Below are positions 1 to 10,601 of a stretch of DNA of 64,000 bases, in pieces (positions within the stretch are counted from its first letter, which is position 1; the number at the start of each line of letters is the position of its first letter). A program made the position numbers and the translations under genes. The stretch is from Mytilisepta virgata (Eukaryota > Mollusca > Bivalvia > Mytilida > Mytilidae), in assembly GCA_028015205.1 (NCBI GenBank), contig CM051513.1:45016841-45080840 (forward strand), read 5' to 3'. The notes beneath the pieces are model-generated. The model did no database searches and was not told where the DNA came from. It was given only the letters and a program-made list of their open reading frames with translations.

Positions 1-349
1 CAAACATGTCGCCTCTTTAGGGGCCTCTTACGCCAAGCCGAGGAGCTGTGGGCCTATTCTATTGTGTCCCCGGGACCCACACGGGGGTATAAAGTATATT
101 TCATGCACTAACTATAAATTATTATATAATATTTAAAACGATCGTCGGCTCGGAGGTAAAACAGATATAAATTTTCAGTCCACAAATTTAATAGCATAGA
201 TGTGTACCAAAAATATATTCCATTTTCATGGAGGCACTTTAAACTAATCCTGAAAGATTATCCTGTTTTTGTAATTATTTGTGTTTTACAGTTTTGAAAT
301 TAAATTTTAAAAAAAAGCTACACTTGGTTGAGTGTAGAAAGCACCAAAA
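1..349. other. No recognised feature
   Basis: The first ~90 bases are relatively GC-rich and then give way to AT-rich sequence. No coding exon with splice signals or known repeat was recognised. Confidence 0.4.
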
Positions 350-480
350 TAATCGTGTAACGTGCAAATCGTGTACGTGTAACGTGCGGATCGTGTGCGT
401 TTAATATGTGAATCGTGTGCGTGCAACGTGCGAATCGTGTGCGTGTGGTTAGAGTCGTGCGATTTGAATCGTGTACGTTG
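350..480. repeat. Short tandem repeat, ~22-bp unit
   Basis: About five degenerate copies of a unit like GTAACGTGCGAATCGTGTGCGT follow each other. The open frame that crosses it (395-610) is cysteine/arginine-rich because of the repeat and is not taken as a gene. Confidence 0.7.
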
Positions 481-582
481 TATGATATTTCATTGGTCGA
501 GAGAAATATTAAAACGTGTAAATTGTTATCAGAGCAAATTTAGAACGCAAATTCAAAGTTTGTTGGAACGAACTTTTCAACG

Positions 583-864
583 GTGCTGGAACCGGAAGAA
601 CATACAGTAATTAGAATTAAGATGGCAGAAGGACGGAGGTTATCTCTGTTTGTCCGAACTTTAATACTTCAATATGCTGCAGTTTTATCGTTAGCCGGGA
701 AGATCCAGAAGACTTTATTTACAAATCAAAATGTGAAAACAACAAGACATTCTGTAATAAGATATCTTCAAAGATATAAACGAACTGGTAATATTGCCGA
801 CAGTCAACAGAAACCTGATATTTCACGCCTAAAGCCATTCAACACAGAAATGATAATCGTGTAG
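583..864 (+). pseudogene. Tc1/mariner-type transposase, N-terminal helix-turn-helix fragment
   Basis: The frame encodes a transposase-like DNA-binding segment: after MAEGRRLSLFVRTLILQYA come a helix-turn-helix-like stretch and the motif SVIRYLQRYKRTGNIADSQQ. In Tc1/mariner and related DDE transposases the corresponding place reads V-x-R-x2-x-R-Y-(K/R)-x-T-G-x-(I/V)-x-D, just before the linker to the catalytic domain. The frame stops shortly after, and no DDE catalytic segment follows on either strand, so this is a 5' remnant. Family assignment rests on motif resemblance only. Confidence 0.55.
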
Positions 865-1283
865 CTGAAGAAAGACTCCGAGTTGACATGCAAGATGTAA
901 AAAGATAAACTAAGCATATATTTTGCAAGTGGTTTTAAAATTTTAACATTGCATAGATTACCTTTTAGAATGATAGAAATGTTCACATGGTTAAAATTAG
1001 ACTCTAAAATTATTTTGATCTATAAACTGTATAACATATGTATTTTTGTATTTTGATCGACCATTATGGTTGTCAAGGTTGATGCATCACACGTAGTAGT
1101 TAATATATATAATAATTATTGATAGCATCATTATGAAGAATGATTTTGCATCTTACATTAAAAGAACTAATTGTTTAATACAAGAATCCCATTCAATAAT
1201 AAAATATTGTAATGCCATAATTTTAATCTAAATGTTCATATACATTTTTTGTACAGAAAAAAGAAGTGCATTTTTAAAATACT
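865..1283. other. AT-rich sequence without recognised features
   Basis: No exon, TIR or tandem structure was recognised between the mariner fragment and the next array. Confidence 0.4.
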
Positions 1284-1937
1284 TTTTACTTCCAAGGAGG
1301 GCGGTACTCAAATGTTCCTGTATGTAGGCTCGTACTATGTTTTTACTTCCAAAAGGGGGGGGGGGGGGGGGGGCTGTAGTCAAATATTCCTGTATGCAAG
1401 CTCGTACTGGTTTAACTTCAAAGGGGAGCGGTTCTCAAATGTTCATGTATGTAAGCTCGTTTTACATCCTAGGGGAAGGGGGCGGTACTGAAATGTTCTT
1501 GTATGTAGGCTTTTACTGTTTTTACTTCCAAAGGGGCGGTACTCAAATGTCCCTGTATGCAAGCTCGTAGTGTTTTAACTTCAAAGAGGTCAGCACTCAA
1601 ATGTTCCTGTATGCAAGCTCGTACTATGGTTTTTACTTCTAAGGGGCAAGGGGGAGGGGGTTACTCAAATGTTGTATGTAAGCTTGTACTATGGTTTTAC
1701 TTACAGGGGGCGATGCTCAAATGTTCCTGCATGTAATCTCGTACTATGTGTTATTTCCAAGGAGGGGTGGAGGCGATACTCAAATATTTCTGTATGTAAG
1801 CTTGTATTATGTTTTTACTTCCAGGGGGGGGGGGGGGGGCGTTACTTAAATGTTCCTGTATGTAGGCTCGTACTATGTTTTTACTTCCAAGGGGGCGGTA
1901 CTCAAATGTTCCTGTATGGAGGCTCGTACTATGTTTT
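1284..1937. repeat. G-rich minisatellite, ~11-12 units of ~55-65 bp
   Basis: Each unit reads approximately TTTTTACTTCCAAGGGG, a G-run of variable length, GGTACTCAAATGTTCCTG, then TATGTAGGCTCGTACTATG. Length variation sits mainly in the G tract; the longest runs are near 1357-1374 and 1827-1840. Open frames here (1249-1491, 1337-1570, 1669-1995) exist only because the units lack stops in some frames and are not genes. Confidence 0.85.
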
Positions 1938-2257
1938 TTGGGGGTTCAAATTTCTAAATTTTGCTACTTTTCTCGCGGTTTTGAGAATTTCATAGGTTTT
2001 TTTTGGGAGGGGTGAGCATATTCGGACCTATTTTCTGGGAGTCTGGGGAAATTATGTGATTTTTATTCTTTAGAAAGAATTAATATGCCCAGTTAAAGGA
2101 AAATTTATTTCAGCTGTATGAAGTATGTACTGTGAAAATGATAGTGTTGGTACAAAATCCACATTTCAGGTCTATTATTTATAATTGGCATTAGTATAAA
2201 TTTATAGTTTTTAAAATTTCATTAGGAATTTCTAGGAGAGTAATATTACCAAAGGTT

Positions 2258-2520
2258 TTTTATGCCCCCGTCATTAGGCCATCTGTTCGTCCTTCTATCC
2301 GTCTGAATTTGGTTTCTGCATTCTGACTTTAGTTTGCCTCATCCAAATTTAATGAAACTGTACACAATGATAATAACCACAATATGCATAGTTCTAATTT
2401 GGCAGTGAGTAACTTACCATTCTAGTGTAATGGCCCTTTACAACTTGGAAAATTGCAAATACCTAAGACTAGAACAATACAACTCTTTAATAACTAGCAG
2501 TGATATCAAATGCTCTTTTT
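2258..2520. repeat. Dispersed repeat R1, copy 1 (ATGCCCCCGTCA...)
   Basis: This segment starts with TATGCCCCCGTCATTAGG and contains blocks such as GTTTGCCTCATCCAA, GGCAGTGAGT, AACTTGGAAAATTGCAA and CTAGCAGTGA. The same blocks recur in the same order at 22560-22850, so it is an interspersed repeat and not a unique region. Confidence 0.75.
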
Positions 2521-3386
2521 ATTTATTGTAAATTTTCTTCTACTTTTGGGGGGGGGATCATTTATTTAGACAACTATTTTTGGGGGTATTTTTAAAAAAG
2601 GACTTATTTTGGGAGGTTAAATGTTTTGCCAGGGACGAATCTATATATAGATGATTGAGGATAGTATCCCACTGGGTTTTAACCTTTCCATACACTTAGC
2701 ATAAAGCAAGCTTAATATTGTTTGATAATCTATAGCTGCTACATAATTGTAAATAGAAAAAGGTGACGAAGTGAAGGTAGAATAGAACATTTGACATAAA
2801 AATGTAAGGATGGCTAATAAAAGTAATATATTATTATTTATCTTATATTTACCTGTAGTAGATATTAATCTGCATGTACAAAAATAACTCCAGTTTAGGT
2901 TTCATTTTGACAAAATACTATATTGAAGAATAATTCTTGTAAAGCCTTATTCCCTTTGCCAGTTTTATTTAGGTAATATGTTTATCATATACATTCTACT
3001 GTCTACGTATGTAGAAAATCTGCAGGCCAACATTTTTAATTTTAAATGATGTTTTGGTGAGTTTCTTGTATTATAAAAAAAACAATTTAAACAACATTTT
3101 TTTTTTAAATTTACAATATAAATTGATCTTACAAATTTGTTTTACTTTAATTTTTTACAATATTCACTTAAATATATATATATATTAACTGTATATGTTA
3201 TCATACCTATAACATTTTTAAACTATTTAATAGGACAATGAGAGTAAACATAATAGCATATCATGAAAGAAAACAACACGTATGACAATGTGATGGTATA
3301 TCCAGCGTCATCAATTTTCAGCAGCTGTAGCTTGTTTGTAAAAAATGTATCAGTCAACATTGCTTCAGAGCCAGTAGAAATGGTAG
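2521..3386. other. AT-rich sequence, no gene seen
   Basis: It contains homopolymer stretches and a (TA)n run near 3173-3185. It lies directly upstream of the first MAM exon and probably represents an intron or 5' flank, but no upstream exon could be supported. Confidence 0.4.
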
Positions 3387-3513
3387 ATTAATTTCGAGTC
3401 CGGTCTATATAATTGGTACCAGGACAAAATGGACGATGGGGATTGGAGAATTCATAACGTTCCGACTGCCACCAATCTAACAAGCCCTGATGTCGATCAT
3501 ACGTTCGGCACAG
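3387..3513 (+). CDS. MAM exon A
   Basis: The acceptor is ...ATGGTAG at 3386 and the donor is CACAG|GTGAAA at 3514. Frame is phase 0 in, phase 1 out. It encodes the start of a MAM domain with the conserved D-D-x-D-W and (G/S)P-x-x-DHT motifs. At the two positions where MAM domains normally have cysteines, the codons read isoleucine and tyrosine. Confidence 0.75.
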
Positions 3514-3959
3514 GTGAAAATCTTAAATTCCTGACATTTGCGTTAATTTAAATGACACAAAACACATAGCTCATTTAGTGAAATAATTTTACATTCTTAA
3601 AAACATCTCTTCAACAGATATGACAATTTGATAGTGTTGAAAACTGCACAAGAGTACTGAGCAGTGCGCCGAACACCTTTCCTTAATAAAATAATCATAT
3701 ACATATGAAGATGTGTCTGTAGTACAGGACATAACACAAACCTTGCATTAGGATTTTTGAATTACATATGTATATTTCGACATTATATAACTATCCAAAG
3801 ATAGCCCAATATAATCAAAAGCAGAAATATATTCTGAAGTATGTCTGCTATCACATGGTGTCAATTTATTGGAGTCATTCAATAAAAAGAAAAAAATTAT
3901 TGAAAATCATATTGAAATATGAAATAAAGTCCGAAATATTAAGTCAACTTTCAATGGAA

Positions 3960-4135
3960 ATACTTAATACAGTTAAACAGTATAAAGGGCACCAATGCAA
4001 CTAGAGAAATATGCCCTTTATTAGCAGGTGCCCTTTATATAGAGGTTAAGTTTACAAGATTTGTACATAACATGAACTTTTTTTACAAAGTCCTTTATAG
4101 ACAGTGATTCGCTATATAGAGGTGCCCTTTAAAGC
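3960..4135. repeat. Repeat remnant with inverted TGCCCTTTATA blocks
   Basis: TATAAAGGGCACC near 3979 is complementary to GGTGCCCTTTATATAGAGG near 4027, and GAGGTGCCCTTTAAAGCAGG near 4119 is a further copy. This looks like a degenerate inverted-repeat element inside the first MAM intron. Confidence 0.45.
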
Positions 4136-4167
4136 AGGTTTGACTGTAGAAAGAAAATGCGTTGTAG

Positions 4168-4306
4168 ATAAAGGACATTATCTGTATTTGGAGGCATCCG
4201 ATCTTAATTACCAAAATATTGTCAGACTGCTGTCCAAACCATTATCGTGGCCAGTTAATACATGTATTGGTTTTTGGTATCATATGCACTTACTATATAC
4301 ATAAAA
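4168..4306 (+). CDS. MAM exon B (frameshifted)
   Basis: The acceptor GTTGTAG precedes ATAAAGGACATTATC and continues exon A in phase 1. After FWYHM the frame runs into TAA just before the strong donor AAAA|GTGAGT at 4307. In the neighbouring frame the last codons read A-L-T-I-Y-I-K, which is what a MAM domain should have there and which enters exon C in the correct phase. A deletion of a few codons plus one frame change after FWYHM explains this. Confidence 0.7.
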
Positions 4307-5000
4307 GTGAGTACTACATTTTATTCTATATTTAATAATATATTTTGGGTCATGTTTAACATCCTCTAGTTATATTGTTTGTTATATGTTTATTTTTTAC
4401 AATATTGTCTTTATTTTGGATTTACCTTTGTTGGAATTTTGACATCTTTTTGAGACCCTTTAGGCTTTGGCCTAAAAAATCTTATACAATTTCATATTTA
4501 TTTATTACACTGGTTTTTTTCTTTGTTTGTGTTTTGTGCTTTTTTCGGAAATGTCTGTCGATGATATGACGTAAATTGATTGGTATGTCCTTGTTGATCT
4601 TTGCTGTTGATATCTATTTTGTTGTTTATTCCTGTTAATACAGGTAAATTTTCTTGGAAAATAAAAATGAGTGTTTTGATGTCCTCAAAATATAAATGCC
4701 TTCTCTTGTGGGGTGCCTTGTTATCTTTTTCTCGCGCGATGAATTATTTGTCATAACTAATTCCCCATATGACATGAACAAAAGTTACGAGATATTCTTT
4801 TATTTGATTGGCCTTGATCCAAACGTCGCAGTTTTCTTATTGGTTGAAATCTGCGAGGTTATCGTTGAAAGCCACCACTGAATAGCAACATTTGACGTCA
4901 CAGAAAAATGAACGTTAAGATTTCCCGCGGGTCGCACGCGAATCACAAACAAACAAATATTCCTGAAGAATCATAAGAGAATTAGGTCGAACAATTCGTA
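4307..5000. other. Intron-like sequence, no further exon seen
   Basis: T-rich sequence follows the exon B donor. A frame at 4696-4881 has no splice or family support. A CRE-like palindrome TGACGTCA occurs near 4893. Confidence 0.4.
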
Positions 5001-5129
5001 AAAATTAGATACCGATTGATATCAACTCTCTTTCTTTAATTTGGACTTGATAATAAACCCGCCAAAGGCTCGTGTATTATTATATCCAAATTAAACAACT
5101 CGATTTGATATCAAGCGATATCTAATTTT
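5001..5129. repeat. Palindromic (foldback) element
   Basis: Imperfect inverted arms of ~55 bp (AAAATTAGATACCGATTGAT ... and ... GCGATATCTAATTTT in reverse complement) flank the short loop ACCCGCCAAAGGCTCGTG. It lies in the second MAM intron and could fold into a long hairpin if transcribed. Confidence 0.75.
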
Positions 5130-5455
5130 CACTCATTGTGAAACCTATAATTATAAAATAGAGAACATTGATGTTTACATGTACAATATAAGGATAATTA
5201 TAACATTGTAAACGTCTTGAAGAAAATGTACATACTAAAGAAAATAAAGAAAATTACAAAATTTAATCATTTGTTAATGAAGAAAGGTTATCGCTTTTAA
5301 AATATATTATATAATGGTAAAAAGTTAACAGTCAATCCAATCTATAACTCTGTATTGTAACTATTGTAGATTGGTTATATCACTAAATTAGTTATAATTG
5401 GGTAAACTAAACCTGACGACTAACCAAATAATAATTTTACAATAAAAACTTATAG

Positions 5456-5647
5456 AAAGATGGCAATTTACAAAAAATATGGAGTGTGTCGGGTGATCAA
5501 GGTATGAACTGGTTATCAGCAGTGATAAAATTACCTGGAGCTAGCGGACAGATTATAATAGAAGGATACAGGGGAGCAGATATATATGGAGATATAGCTA
5601 TAGATGATCTTAGACTGGTATCAAACTGTACGAGTTGTTTACTGTAG
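5456..5647 (+). CDS. MAM exon C
   Basis: After the acceptor AACTTATAG the exon reads KDGNLQKIWSVSGDQG, then the terminal MAM blocks IIIEGYRG and GDIAIDDL, and ends with a TAG at 5645-5647 after NCTSCLL. The last ~37 bases form the first unit of the 43-bp tandem array that follows, so the coding end and the array share sequence. Confidence 0.75.
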   Translation, partial: KDGNLQKIWSVSGDQGMNWLSAVIKLPGASGQIIIEGYRGADIYGDIAIDDLRLVSNCTSCLL

Positions 5648-5782
5648 GTGTAATAGACTGGTAACCAACTGTACTAGTTAATTACTGTAGGTATAATAGA
5701 CTGGTACCCAACTGTACGAGTTAACTATTGTAGTTATATTAGACTGGTACCAAACTGTACGAGTTAATTACTGTCGGTACAA
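5611..5782 (+). repeat. 43-bp tandem repeat derived from the MAM exon end
   Basis: Four copies start at 5611, 5654, 5697 and 5740, each beginning TAGACTGGTA and containing ACTGTACGAGTT. Copy 1 overlaps the last codons and stop of MAM exon C. The period is not a multiple of three, so the later copies do not extend the protein. Confidence 0.85.
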
Positions 5783-5903
5783 TGCAAACTAATATTAAGT
5801 TTATTTTATTCGGGTTTTAAACCGGTATAAAAGGAGAAAAATTATCAGTACGTAAGCGGTATGAAATGTGGAAAGTCCATGTGGGACAAAAATTCAAAGC
5901 ATA

Positions 5904-6210
5904 TACATGGACTTGAGAGTAACAAACAGATTTATACATACATTAAATACATGTACGTGAGTATAACAAACAGATATTACACATATAGTAAATACATGTA
6001 CGTGAGAGTAACAAACAAATATTATACATATAGTAAATACATGTACGTGAGAATAACAAACAGATATTACACATATAGTAAATAAATTTACGTGAGAATA
6101 ACAAACAGATATTACACATATAGTAAATACATGTACGTGAGAGTAACAAATAAATATTATACATATAGTAAATACATGTAGGTGAGAGTAACAAACAGAT
6201 TCCCACAAAT
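5904..6210. repeat. 45-bp tandem repeat, ~7 units
   Basis: Units begin near 5904, 5949, 5994, 6039, 6084, 6129 and 6174 with ACATGTACGTGAGAGTAAC followed by AAATATTACACATATAGTAA. Because 45 is divisible by three, long frames stay open on both strands (5861-6085, 5894-6238, 5943-6206); these are products of the array. Confidence 0.88.
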
Positions 6211-6257
6211 CATGTGCTCTAGAAGAATAAGTTATCAATAATGATTATTTGTATGTG

Positions 6258-6515
6258 ATGATCAACAATCAAATGAGATCTTTACATAAGTTTTGGTTAC
6301 ATTCAAATGCAACAACAAATATCTGAGATCTTAACAGGTTTTGGTTACATTCAAATGCAACAACAAATATTTGAGATCTTAACATAGGTTTTGATTATAT
6401 TCAAATACAACAACAAATATCTGAGATCTTAACATAGGTTTTGGTTACATTCAAATGCAACAACAAATATCTGAGATCTTAACATAGGTTTTGGTAAAAT
6501 TCAAATGCTTAAGGT
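6258..6515. repeat. ~50-bp tandem repeat, ~5 units
   Basis: The unit combines CAACAAATATCTGAGATC, TTAACATAGGTTTTGG and TTACATTCAAATGCAA. Copies follow directly after the 45-bp array but are unrelated to it. Confidence 0.85.
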
Positions 6516-7307
6516 ATCCGGCCCATAATTAGCCAATAAACAACAAGCAAAATAACTTGCATTTTTATCAAGGGTTGTAAACAGCGGGTCTAAGGGTTCT
6601 TACTATGAAATAAAAATCCGCAAAATATTCGAGGTTTTACAACAGGGCTGGGTTACACTGCCCCCCTTTTTCGTCCTCAAACGTCTAAGTAGGGGTTTAA
6701 ATAGTATGTAATTTTCAGAAATCTCTATAGTATAATTTACTACTCTATATTTCAAAAGGAACCTTATAGTTAACCTTGTCAAATTACACAAATAAAATTA
6801 AATTGTACTTTGCCATTCTATTTTTAGAATTGTGTAATTGTTATAAAAATAGAAAAAAGAAGAAAAGTCTAGAATTGTTGAATCTTATATCTTCATGAGT
6901 TCAGTGTTAAATATTTAGCAGAGCATTCAAAATTGACACTAAAATTAACTTAAAATATTGTTCTTTTTTAAAAAAAAAAATCAGAAACTTTTACCGTACT
7001 GATTTCCAGAAATTTTTATTCATAATGTCAAGGTCATTGTTACTAAATGTAGACTGGATATCACAGCTCAGTTCTTTTTTTTTGTTGGTATAGTTCATGT
7101 AAATCTGTATAGAAATTCACCGTACTTGATGTAATTAGAATAAAGTTTGATACCTATGGCATGTAAAGATCAAAAGGTCAAAGGCCAAGGTCATTTTAGG
7201 AGCTAAAATTAGACTATAATCTCCTTTTTTGTTCAATTTTCAAAAGTATGTTTACCTATAGGTCCCATAATCTTTCATTACCTTTGTTAATTATGATCAT
7301 TTGATGA
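6516..7307. other. Low-information AT-rich stretch
   Basis: No exon or structured element was recognised; a short minus-strand frame (6603-6791) lacks any support. Confidence 0.35.
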
Positions 7308-7460
7308 TATTTAATAGATTGATTGATTGTTGGTTGCTTAACGTCCAGTGGCAAATATTTCATGCATGTTCAGGACGATATTTAATAGATGAAGGATTGG
7401 CTTCAACCTTGAGGTCAATGGATCAATTTGAAGGGCATGCAGAAATGAAAGTATACAAAA
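7308..7460 (+). repeat. Dispersed repeat R2 (GATTGATTG...GCTTAACGTCC), copy
   Basis: The block begins GATTGATTGATTGTTGGTTG and continues CTTAACGTCCAGTGGC and AAATATTTCATGCATGTTC. Diverged copies with the same order of blocks are at 15363-15720, 36000-36215, 38098-38320, 49324-49400 and 56235-56345 in this orientation, at 17660-18140 in the opposite one, and a 3' part at 22160-22385. Confidence 0.8.
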
Positions 7461-7796
7461 ATAAACTAAGTACTATTTGTTTTGTCATACTTTTGACATG
7501 TTTCAATAACCTTATTTTAGCAGCATATTATAAATGCATGTATGGATATATGTCATGTATGTATATGTATGTAAGAATGAAATAATGTGTCATATAGTGG
7601 CCAAGTCATTGGTTAAGGGTTTTTGAAGAACGTAAGCATAGACAATATTCACTGTTTTGCTACATTATTCGGATTTTGTCCTTCGTGTAACACCAGACAT
7701 CCCATGAACAGCTTGGGGGACTGTTTCTTGAAGCAGAGATGCCTATTCTTTTATTTCATGCCAGCATTAACTAGAGCTGTAAGTCAACTCACTAAA

Positions 7797-8108
7797 GGAT
7801 ACCCCCGTCATGTCCGTCCCACATTGAACTAAGTAAGTTCAATTATCTCCCTTGAAACATTTCGGACCGGGTTTATACTCCTTCATGCACATCCTCTGGT
7901 AGTGTACTACAACTGTGTAAAGTTTCATCAATATCGATCCAGCTATTTAGGAGGTAGTTGTGCTTACAAGACAGACAGACAGACGGACAGACAGACAGAT
8001 AGGAGGTAGTTGTGCTTACAAGACAGACAGACAGACAGACGGACGGACGGACGGACGGACAGGGTGATTCCTATATACCCCCAAATTTTGTTTGTGGGGG
8101 TATAATAA
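7797..8108. mobile_element. Non-autonomous element with GACA/GACG microsatellite and ATACCCCC ends
   Basis: The left end reads GGATACCCCCGTCATG and the right end GTTTGTGGGGGTATA, giving inverted ATACCCCC termini. Inside is a duplicated block AGGAGGTAGTTGTGCTTAC followed by (GACA)n/(GACG)n tracts. Near the right end TATACCCCC and GGGGGTATA form a hairpin. Microsatellite-bearing non-autonomous elements are well known in bivalves; whether this is a TIR element or Helitron-like cannot be settled here. Confidence 0.65.
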
Positions 8109-8394
8109 ATGACAGAGGACACATAGAAGGTCACACAGGTGTTAACAGACATGAGACAATGGCATGGTCAATGCAGCTACTATAAATCTTTTATGATGAT
8201 ATTTAACTAACTCAATCACATTTCAATATTTATTTGCACATTATCATGATAGCATAAACATTGTTTTACTGTTACAAAACAGGAACTGATTACATTTATA
8301 TAATCAATATAAAGACTATCAGTAGAGCACATTATAATTGAATTTCAAATATATTTTCAATTTAGAAAAAAAGGAAAGCTTAAAAATAATAACA

Positions 8395-9595
8395 AGAGTG
8401 GACACACTGAAATGTCTCGGCTGTTTTAGTTTTCATAATTGAATTTATGTTGAAAGTCAAAAAATAAGTTTATACTAAAAGCATTACATTAAATTAGCAT
8501 TTCAATGATCAATGTACATGAGGTCAAGGTGAGATAAACCCTTTCAGACAGACATGTAGGTTGTACAATCATTCCATACACTAAATTTAATTAACCTATT
8601 GCTTAAAGTATCTCAGAAAAAAACCTTATCAAGAATACTGAACTTTGACCAATGAACCATACAATGAGGTCAATGTGAAATGACAGACGAATATGTACAC
8701 CTTAAAATTATTCAATACACAAGATATAATTGACTTATCACTTATAGTATCTGAGAAACTGGCCAAACTTAAAAGAATTAACAATGATTAATAAACCGTG
8801 AAAATTGGGTCAAGGTCAGATGACACCTGCCAGACAGACATACACACCTTACCCCAATTATTCCATACATAAGTATACTTTACCTATCCTTACAGTATCT
8901 GAAAAACAGACCAAATCAGGGAAATTTAACATTGAACAATGAACCATGAAAATAAGGTCAAGGTCAGATGACACCTGCCAGACAGATATATACACCTTAA
9001 AATCATTACATAAACCAAATATATTCACCTATTCCTTATAGTATCTGAAAAAACAGACCAAACAAGAAAAAAATTAATATTGAAAAATGAACCATGAAAA
9101 TGAGGTCAAGGTCAGATGATTACTGCCAGACAGACATGTACACCTTACAACCATTCTATACACCAAATATAATTGACTGACTGATTATAGTATCTGAGAA
9201 AATAGACCAAAACACAAAAACTAAACTTTGACCACCGAAAATGAGGTCAAGGTCAGATGACACCTGCCAGTTGGATATGTACACCTTACAATCATTCCAT
9301 ACACCTAATATAGTAGACCTATTACTTATAGTATCTGAGATGTGGACTTGACCACGAAAACTTAACCCTGTTCACTGATCCATGAAATGAGGTCGAGGTC
9401 AATTGAAAACTGTTTGACAGACATGAGGACCTTGCAAGGTATGCACATACCAAATATAGTTATTCTATTACTCATAATAAGAGAGAAATTAAGATTACAA
9501 AAAATTTGAACTTTTTTTTCTCGTAGTCACTGAACCAGGAAAATGAGGTCAAGGACAATGGACATATGACAGACGGAAAGTTCGTAACATAAGGC
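8395..9595. repeat. Satellite-like array, ~8 monomers of ~145 bp, with leader
   Basis: Monomers are marked by AATGAGGTCAAGGTCAGATG and ACCTGCCAGACAGACATG; the GAGGTCAA mark recurs near 8521, 8667, 8806, 8955, 9100, 9242, 9389 and 9546. The array is preceded by a leader AACAAGAGTGGACACACTGA that also precedes the two-monomer array at 10895. It resembles the broadly distributed bivalve satellites, but I could not confirm the family name. It ends ~190 bp downstream of the exonuclease gene stop codon. Confidence 0.85.
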
Positions 9596-9786
9596 ATCTA
9601 TAAATCACTTTTTGCAAAAATAAATTTGCATGTACATGTTGTCTAAATTTTCACAGACATTGACAGCATTATTCCAAATACGGTGTACTTTATTTTTTCC
9701 AGAGTGAAGTCACTTTACTTTTTCTATAAAGATATGTCATTTGAAAAGGTAAAACTATAACAACATAATGTTTAAAAGAAGATAAA

Positions 9787-10601
9787 TTATTCACATGATG
9801 TGCCTGCAAAGAGCTGAGACAGCTTCTGAACAATGGAGCAAATAAGTTTTTTGTCACTGGAAACTCTGGGTTTACCAATACAGTTTTTGGCAGTTAAAAC
9901 ATTTGTGAGTCCATCATCACCTCCACGTTGCCAGATTAGTTTCAAGTGTGCAAAATTCAAACCAGATCCTGCAATGTTTTCTGCTGTTGCAATTTTCATG
10001 ACACCCTGACCGATCAAGAAATGTAGGCTTGGTAAATTTCTAATCTTAGTCTTATTGAAGTTTTCCTGCAGTAAATGATCACCAGATTGGTAGGAATGTT
10101 TTAAAAGGTCATCTGAAGGAACCTTAGCTTGAGTTAAGATTTCATTTAGCATTGAGACGTCGTCAAGTCTATTATGTGCATTATAACCTTTCTTACAAAT
10201 TTGTTCTGCCAAGTAAGCTTGCGAATACTTCTGAAGTTTTGGAACTTTAGATTTCATGACAGCAACAGAATCAATACAAGCAACACAGCTTTGCAAGTTC
10301 GAATTTTCAGCTGCCTTTGACAAAACCCGAAAGTCAAACTTTTTCCCATTATGGGCTACCAGGACAGCATTATCAAACTTATGCAGCCATAAGAAGAAGT
10401 TGCTGAGAGCTTTAGATATCTGTACTGCTGCGACTACTTTTCCCTTAACTCTTAGGTTGGTTCCATCCCACACAATGCCTGTTATTTCTTCTGCTCCTGG
10501 TGATATTGATGTTTTTGGTATGACATAACAGGAAAACTGGCTACCAGTTTCACGTTCAATAGCAGCTATTTGTGTTATATGTGGGACAACATTTTTTCTA
10601 A
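9787..10601 (-). CDS. Exon 5: exonuclease motifs II and III, C-terminus
   Basis: Acceptor TTTTTTACTTACAG joins exon 4 to give MDLETTDLIRKNV then HITQIAAIE, exactly the sequence flow after motif I of DnaQ-like exonucleases (D-x-E-T-T-G-L ... Q-I-A-A). Motif II is LVAHNGKKFDFRVL (catalytic Asp) and motif III HNRLDDVSML (His and Asp, DEDDh type). About 110 further residues without a recognised domain precede the TAA at 9787-9789. Length is 815 nt, in frame throughout. Confidence 0.85.

Larger units (their letters stand above)
3387..5647 (+). pseudogene. MAM-domain gene fragment (three exons, middle exon damaged)
   Basis: Three plus-strand exons, 3387-3513, 4168-4306 and 5456-5647, rebuild one MAM domain (meprin/A5/mu), an extracellular adhesion-type module of ~160-170 residues. 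Exon A gives the N-terminal hallmark (FESGLYNWYQD, DDGDW, DVDHTFGTG), exon B the middle (KGHYLYLEAS, CIGFWYHM) and exon C the end (IWSVSGDQGMNW, IIIEGYRG, GDIAIDDL). A-B join in phase 1 with GT/AG sites. B ends in phase 2 although C starts in phase 0, and exon B meets TAA before its donor; the likely cause is a small deletion. Both cysteines of the first MAM disulphide are replaced (I and Y). Only one MAM domain and no signal peptide or TM segment is visible, so the rest of the gene lies outside or is lost. Either a pseudogene or a disrupted allele. Confidence 0.75.

Noticed and set aside
1249..1995. Glycine- and cysteine-containing frames
   Set aside because: Produced by the G-rich minisatellite; no start context or conservation argument.
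5861..6238. Overlapping frames on both strands up to 114 residues
   Set aside because: The 45-bp unit is a multiple of three and stop-free in several frames; the proteins are simple iterations of the unit.
8395..9595. GAGGTCAAGGTCA marks as an array of nuclear-receptor half sites
   Set aside because: AGGTCAAGGTCA does resemble receptor sites, but the motif is one part of a uniformly repeated ~145-bp satellite; no evidence of preferential conservation could be judged by eye.
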